This document shows positions 59,881 through 64,000 of a stretch of DNA of 64,000 nt, piece by piece. Positions within the stretch are counted from its first letter, which is position 1. Each line of letters starts with the position of its first letter. Source of the DNA: Pseudomonas sp. CC120222-01a. GTDB lineage: Bacteria; Pseudomonadota; Gammaproteobacteria; Pseudomonadales; Pseudomonadaceae. The notes beneath the pieces are model-generated. The model saw only the letters and a program-made list of their open reading frames with translations, had not been told where the DNA came from and did not search any database. The DNA is taken from contig NZ_QEQQ01000002.1 of assembly GCF_003097235.1 (NCBI RefSeq), positions 310,001 to 374,000 of the forward strand, given 5' to 3'. The position numbers were made by a program, and so were the translations under genes.

Positions 59881-60237
59881 TTTCTTATCCTCATTATTGC
59901 CACGGTTGTGGCTTAAGCTGCGCCAAGATTAGCTGTAGCCGTTTTCGGGTGCAACCAGGTGCAACCCCATTTTTTTAAGGAAAAGGTGCAACTCGTCTGA
60001 GGAAGCTTCCTACAGATTAGAAAGCGTTCATAACGGTGCGTTTTCTTATGAAAAATCGTGTTTTTGCTCCAAAAGGGAGCAAAAAACCGGATTTCTTACA
60101 AAGCGCACGGGCGGGTGCAACTTGCAAATGAAAAATGGTTGCACCGACTTTGCGTTGTTGCATAGCATTCGCCGCCTGGGTGCAACCATCGTCAAGACGG
60201 TTGCGCATGAGATAAAAACAAACGCCAGGGCACACGC
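59881..60237. promoter_or_regulatory. putA-putP divergent control region with GGTGCAAC sites
   Basis: The 357-base spacer holds at least six copies of GGTGCAAC or its complement GTTGCACC: 59948, 59958, 59985, 60114, 60138 (reverse) and 60179, plus related GTTGCA and GGTTGCGC near 60158 and 60199. PutA operators in enteric bacteria centre on GTTGCA, so these are strong candidates for PutA sites. Also present are a 10-bp palindrome GGAAGCTTCC (60001-60010) and a hairpin TTTTTGCTCC/GGAGCAAAAA (60061-60085). Both promoters must lie here. Confidence 0.8.
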
Positions 60238-61716
60238 ATGGGCAATCCACTAACGATCACCTTCGTGATCTACATCGCGGCAATGGTGCTGATCGGTCTC
60301 GCGGCCTATCGCTCCACCAAGAACCTTTCCGACTACATCCTCGGCGGTCGCAGCCTGGGTAGCGTGGTCACCGCGCTCTCCGCCGGTGCTTCCGACATGA
60401 GCGGCTGGCTGCTGATGGGCCTGCCGGGTGCCATCTACTTCTCCGGCCTTTCCGAGGCCTGGATCGCCATCGGCCTGACCGTAGGCGCTTACCTGAACTG
60501 GCTGTTCGTCGCTGGCCGTCTGCGCGTGCAGACCGAGCACAACGGCGATGCGCTGACCCTGCCGGACTATTTCTCCAGCCGCTTCGAAGACCATAGCGGT
60601 TTGCTGCGGATCATCTCGGCGATCGTCATCCTGGTGTTCTTCACCATCTATTGTGCCTCTGGCATCGTTGCGGGTGCGCGCCTGTTCGAAAGCACCTTCG
60701 GCATGTCGTATGAAACCGCCCTGTGGGCCGGTGCTGCGGCTACCATCGCTTATACCTTCATCGGTGGCTTCCTGGCGGTCAGCTGGACTGACACCGTGCA
60801 AGCCTCGCTGATGATCTTCGCACTGATCCTCACCCCGATCATCGTGCTGATCTCGACGGGTGGCTTCGACACCACCTTCCTGGCCATCGAGGCGCAGAAC
60901 CCTGCGCACTTCGACATGTTCAAGGGTGCAACCTTCATCGGCATCATTTCGCTGATGGGCTGGGGCCTGGGTTACTTCGGCCAGCCGCACATCCTGGCGC
61001 GTTTCATGGCCGCCGACTCGGTCAAGTCGATCGCCAAGGCGCGTCGCATCTCCATGACCTGGATGATCCTGTGCCTGGCCGGTACCTGCGCCGTGGGCTT
61101 CTTCGGTATCGCCTACTTCTCGGCGCACCCTGACCTGGCCGGCCCGGTCACCGAGAACCATGAGCGCGTGTTCATCGAGCTGGCCAAGATCCTGTTCAAC
61201 CCGTGGATCGCTGGTGTGCTGCTGTCAGCCATCCTGGCGGCGGTGATGAGCACCCTGAGCTGCCAGCTGCTGGTCTGCTCCAGTGCCCTGACCGAGGACT
61301 TCTACAAGGCCTTCCTGCGCAAGAACGCTTCGCAAGGTGAGCTGGTGTGGGTCGGCCGCCTGATGGTGCTGGCCGTGGCCCTGATCGCCATTGCCATGGC
61401 GGCCAACCCGGAAAACCGCGTGCTGGGCCTGGTGGCCTACGCCTGGGCCGGTTTCGGTGCGGCTTTCGGCCCGGTGGTGCTGATTTCGGTGCTGTGGAAA
61501 GGCATGACCCGCAACGGCGCGCTGGCCGGTATCGTGGTGGGTGCGCTGACCGTGATCCTGTGGAAGAACTTCGACACGCTCGGCCTGTACGAAATCATCC
61601 CGGGCTTCCTGTTCGCCAGCATTGCCATCGTTCTGGTGAGCAAGCTGGGCAGCCCGTCGCGGGCAATGGTGCAGCGCTTCGAAACCGCTGATGCGGCGTA
61701 TCACGCTGACAAGTGA
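60238..61716 (+). CDS. putP: Sodium/proline symporter PutP
   Basis: A 492-residue sodium-solute symporter with about 13 helices. It contains DYILGGRSLGSVVTALSAGA and SDMSGWLLMGLPGAIYFSGL near the N-terminus, GWGLGYFGQPHILARFMAAD in the middle, and SAILAAVMSTLSCQLLVCSS, all matching PutP. It imports proline with Na+ for PutA and is divergent from putA, sharing its operators. Confidence 0.97.
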   Translation: MGNPLTITFVIYIAAMVLIGLAAYRSTKNLSDYILGGRSLGSVVTALSAGASDMSGWLLMGLPGAIYFSGLSEAWIAIGLTVGAYLNWLFVAGRLRVQTEHNGDALTLPDYFSSRFEDHSGLLRIISAIVILVFFTIYCASGIVAGARLFESTFGMSYETALWAGAAATIAYTFIGGFLAVSWTDTVQASLMIFALILTPIIVLISTGGFDTTFLAIEAQNPAHFDMFKGATFIGIISLMGWGLGYFGQPHILARFMAADSVKSIAKARRISMTWMILCLAGTCAVGFFGIAYFSAHPDLAGPVTENHERVFIELAKILFNPWIAGVLLSAILAAVMSTLSCQLLVCSSALTEDFYKAFLRKNASQGELVWVGRLMVLAVALIAIAMAANPENRVLGLVAYAWAGFGAAFGPVVLISVLWKGMTRNGALAGIVVGALTVILWKNFDTLGLYEIIPGFLFASIAIVLVSKLGSPSRAMVQRFETADAAYHADK

Positions 61717-61781
61717 TGCTTTACCAGCAGTCGGGCCTGGCGCTGCCTGCTGGTTGTGATCTGTCGGGCATTGGCCCGGTA

Positions 61782-61826
61782 AACGCAAGCGGCCCGAACA
61801 ATCTGATTGTTCGGGCCGCTTGCGTT
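61782..61826. terminator. Long bidirectional hairpin after putP
   Basis: Two perfect 21-base arms (61782-61802 and 61806-61826, edge sequence AACGCAAGCGG) with a CTG loop. It stands between putP and the convergent 85-residue gene, and probably ends both. Confidence 0.88.
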
Positions 61827-61841
61827 ATTAGTGAAGTGTAT

Positions 61842-62099
61842 TTACAGGGTGAACTTCACTCGGGTCGCTTCGAACGCGCCGGCTTCCCTTGGGCGGATCA
61901 GTGCGTCGTATTCACCGGCGGCGTATTCGCCCACGGTCACCGCCCAGGTTGTACCGGTCGAGCTTGGTACGACCAGGTTGTCAGTGCTGCCGTCGGGCTT
62001 GGTGATTTCAAGCATGGCAGTGTATGGCGCATTGGCGATGCCGAGGTCGCCGTGCAGTAGTGGTGTCGTGGTGTTGTCAAACTTGATGGAAGCTTTCAT
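61842..62099 (-). CDS. Small hypothetical protein, 85 residues
   Basis: A soluble, beta-rich small protein beginning MKASIKFDNTTTPLLHGDLG and ending AFEATRVKFTL. No known family is recognised. CAAGGAG lies just upstream of the ATG at 62099, which is better supported than upstream starts. It stands between putP and rlmJ and is convergent with putP. Confidence 0.7.
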   Translation of the reverse strand: MKASIKFDNTTTPLLHGDLGIANAPYTAMLEITKPDGSTDNLVVPSSTGTTWAVTVGEYAAGEYDALIRPREAGAFEATRVKFTL

Positions 62100-62278
62100 G
62101 CGAAGTGCTCCTTGGTGAGTGGGAGCACGATTGTTGGCTGGTGGGCCGCATCGGAGAACAGGGTAAAGCTGCCTGTGAATTGGGCGGCTGAAAGGGGTCG
62201 GGATGCCTCTGAAAGTGACCAACATACCTGACTGCACCCGCCTTACGAGGTAAACTTGCCACCCCCGCAGGAGTTGCC

Positions 62279-63115
62279 ATGAACTATCGTCACGCCTTCC
62301 ACGCCGGCAACCACGCCGACGTCCTCAAACATATCGTGCTGACCCGCCTCATCGCCCTGATGTCGCGCAAGGAGCAGCCATTCGCCTACATCGATACCCA
62401 CGCCGGCCTCGGTCTGTATGACCTGCAGGGCGACCAGGCGACCCGCACCGGCGAGTACCTGGAGGGTGTCGCCCGCCTGTGGAACCGCGATGACCTGCCG
62501 GTCATGGCCGCAGACTACCTGCGTATCATCAAGCGCCTGAATGCCGATGGCGAACTGCGCTACTACCCGGGCTCGCCCGAGCTGGCGCGTCGCCTGATGC
62601 GCGAGCAGGATCGTGCGCTGCTCAACGAAAAGCACCCGGAAGACGGGCCGCTGCTCAAAGAGAACATGAAGAAGGACCCGCGCGTGGTCGTGCACCTGGG
62701 CGAAGGCTGGCATGTGCCGCGTGCCTTGCTGCCGGTGCAGGAGAAGCGGGCGATCATGCTGATCGACCCGCCATTCGAGCAGGCTGACGAGCTCAAGCGT
62801 TGCACCACCTCGATGAAAGAGGCGATCGGCCGCATGCGTCAGACCGTCGCGGCCATCTGGTATCCGATCAAGGACCAGCGCTCGCTGACCCGCTTCTACC
62901 AGGACCTGACCAGCACGGGTGCGCCGAAGCTGCTGCGGGTCGAGTTGTATGTGCACCATCAGGACAGTCCGCAGGGCCTCAACGGTTCTGGCCTGGCCAT
63001 TGCCAATCCGCCGTGGGGGCTGGAGGAGGAGCTGCGCGAACTGCTGCCGTGGCTGGCCAAGGAGCTGGCGCAGACTGCCGGCAGCTTCCGCATGGACTGG
63101 CTGATCGCCGAATAA
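62279..63115 (+). CDS. rlmJ: 23S rRNA (adenine2030-N6)-methyltransferase RlmJ
   Basis: A 278-residue N6-adenine methyltransferase of 23S rRNA. It starts MNYRHAFHAGNHADVLKHIV, and contains AYIDTHAGLGLYDLQGDQA and the catalytic IMLIDPPFEQADELKR (DPPF). Both are diagnostic for RlmJ/YhiR. GCAGGAG precedes the ATG. Confidence 0.96.
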   Translation: MNYRHAFHAGNHADVLKHIVLTRLIALMSRKEQPFAYIDTHAGLGLYDLQGDQATRTGEYLEGVARLWNRDDLPVMAADYLRIIKRLNADGELRYYPGSPELARRLMREQDRALLNEKHPEDGPLLKENMKKDPRVVVHLGEGWHVPRALLPVQEKRAIMLIDPPFEQADELKRCTTSMKEAIGRMRQTVAAIWYPIKDQRSLTRFYQDLTSTGAPKLLRVELYVHHQDSPQGLNGSGLAIANPPWGLEEELRELLPWLAKELAQTAGSFRMDWLIAE

Positions 63116-63202
63116 ACGGCGCTGCGTTATAATCTCGCCTTTTAGCCGCCACCCGCCCATGAGGCCGCTGGCGCATCTCTACCGAATGAAGAGGCTAATC
63201 CC

Positions 63203-64000
63203 TTGGCATTGACGATTCTTGGCCTGTCCGGCGCCCTTAGCCATGACCCTTCCGCGGCCCTGTACATTGACGGCAAGCTGATTGCCGCCGCCGAAGAAGA
63301 GCGCTTCGTGCGTGACAAGCATGCGAAGAACCGCATGCCCTACGAGTCGGCGAAATTCTGCCTGGAACAAGCCGGCATCAAACCGTCCGACGTTGACGTG
63401 GTGGCCATTCCGTTCGCCCCGATCAGCCTGTTCGGCAAGGCCCGCTGGCACTACGCCAAGCGTTACTGGTACGCCCCGGATCGCGCCCTCGACGCGATCC
63501 TGATGGGCAACCGTCGCTACAAGCGTTACCGCAAGAAGATCGTCTGGTGCCTGGAGCAGCTGGGCTTCGACCCGAAGAAGATCAAGATCGAACCGGTCGA
63601 GCACCACCTGGCCCACGCCTCCAGCGCCTACCACTGCTCGGGCTTCAAGGAAAAGACCGCGATCCTCGGCATCGACGGCAAGGGTGAGTACGCCACCACC
63701 TTCTTCGGCTACGGCGAAAACGGCAAGATCCACAAGATCAAGGAATTCTTCGATCCGGACTCGCTGGGTGGCCTGTACGGCGCAATCACCGAATTCCTCG
63801 GTTTCGAGATGCTCGACGGCGAGTTCAAGGTCATGGGCATGGCGCCGTACGGCGACGCCAGCAAGTACGACTTCTCCCGCCTGGCCAGCTTCGAGAACGG
63901 CGAACTGGTGATCAACACCGAGTACGCCAACGTCATCGGCCTGCGCCGCCATAAAGAGAAGGGCAAGGGCTTCTACTTCTCGCCGAAGCTGATCGAATGG
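63203..64000 (+). CDS. Carbamoyltransferase, NodU/CmcH family (3' end outside window)
   Basis: The first 266 codons of a carbamoyltransferase. It begins with TTG (63203), AGAGG lying eight bases upstream, then ALTILGLSGALSHDPSAALY; the residues AAAEEERFVRDKHAKNRMPY and VEHHLAHASSAYHCSGF (HHxxHA) are the O-carbamoyltransferase signatures. KTAILGIDGKGEYATTFFGY follows. The homolog in P. aeruginosa (PA5005) lies at the LPS core locus and carbamoylates core heptose; a similar role is likely but unproven here. Confidence 0.88.
   Translation, partial: MALTILGLSGALSHDPSAALYIDGKLIAAAEEERFVRDKHAKNRMPYESAKFCLEQAGIKPSDVDVVAIPFAPISLFGKARWHYAKRYWYAPDRALDAILMGNRRYKRYRKKIVWCLEQLGFDPKKIKIEPVEHHLAHASSAYHCSGFKEKTAILGIDGKGEYATTFFGYGENGKIHKIKEFFDPDSLGGLYGAITEFLGFEMLDGEFKVMGMAPYGDASKYDFSRLASFENGELVINTEYANVIGLRRHKEKGKGFYFSPKLIEW

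Noticed and set aside
60061-60085. Hairpin in the put region as a terminator
   Set aside because: The T run precedes and the A run follows the stem on both strands, the reverse of a terminator.

Overview
The window looks like a chromosomal segment of a Pseudomonas putida-group bacterium. It is GC-rich and densely coded. It carries the pilJ-chpA chemosensory genes, an SAH riboswitch on ahcY, the tkt-epd-pgk-fba operon, a cfcR-like c-di-GMP gene, divergent putA/putP, and eight inverted REP pairs of the kind common in P. putida intergenic regions. From memory the gene order resembles the PP_49xx stretch of P. putida KT2440; I could not align it. I see no transposase, integrase, rRNA, tRNA or CRISPR array.

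Layout. 1-7300: end of the type IV pilus chemosensory (Pil-Chp) cluster: pilJ, a short chpA and chpC, with no pilK or chpB. 7459-10917: TrhA/hemolysin III protein, rsmE, bioA and an unknown protein. 11130-14315: secreted flavin amine oxidase with a Lys/Ala/Pro tail, then cytochrome b561 and YceI. 14380-18431: RhlE-type helicase, a solute-binding protein and a DxD glycosyltransferase-like unknown. 18526-20907: metF and ahcY, the latter behind an SAH riboswitch. 21205-25443: thioesterase, NhaP antiporter, a DUF3800 gene with a structured leader, an EamA transporter and a MAPEG protein. 25556-29519: mltA, cytochrome c', DUF1090 and ligB. 29665-31867: metK with an ArsR-methyltransferase regulator and a perfect 13+13 operator. 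32094-38305: tkt, epd, pgk, two small lipoproteins and fba. 38503-45116: cfcR, YgjP-like protease, winged-helix protein, GNAT, solute-binding protein and FUSC protein. 45200-54115: HI0933 flavoprotein, dbpA, MdtD-type MFS pump, a TldD/PmbA pair and an acyl-CoA dehydrogenase. 54180-55760: an AT-rich islet with a translationally coupled soluble/membrane pair and a small unknown. 55927-61716: putA and putP. 61842-64000: small unknown, rlmJ and the start of a carbamoyltransferase.

How the genes work together. Three SAM-cycle genes (metK, ahcY, metF) lie within about 12 kb and show two independent control devices: an SAH-sensing riboswitch on ahcY and an ArsR-type regulator fused to a SAM-binding methyltransferase fold (SahR-like) ahead of metK. 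Proline use is a closed circuit: PutA, with an N-terminal ribbon-helix-helix domain, faces putP across 357 bases holding at least six copies of GGTGCAAC. The central-carbon operon runs tkt-epd-pgk-fba with two lipoprotein genes inside it, one an MliC-type lysozyme inhibitor.

The least explained parts are the DUF3800 gene with its three-hairpin leader (23017-23921) and the AT-rich two-gene cassette at 54348-55453. These are the best candidates for something undescribed.
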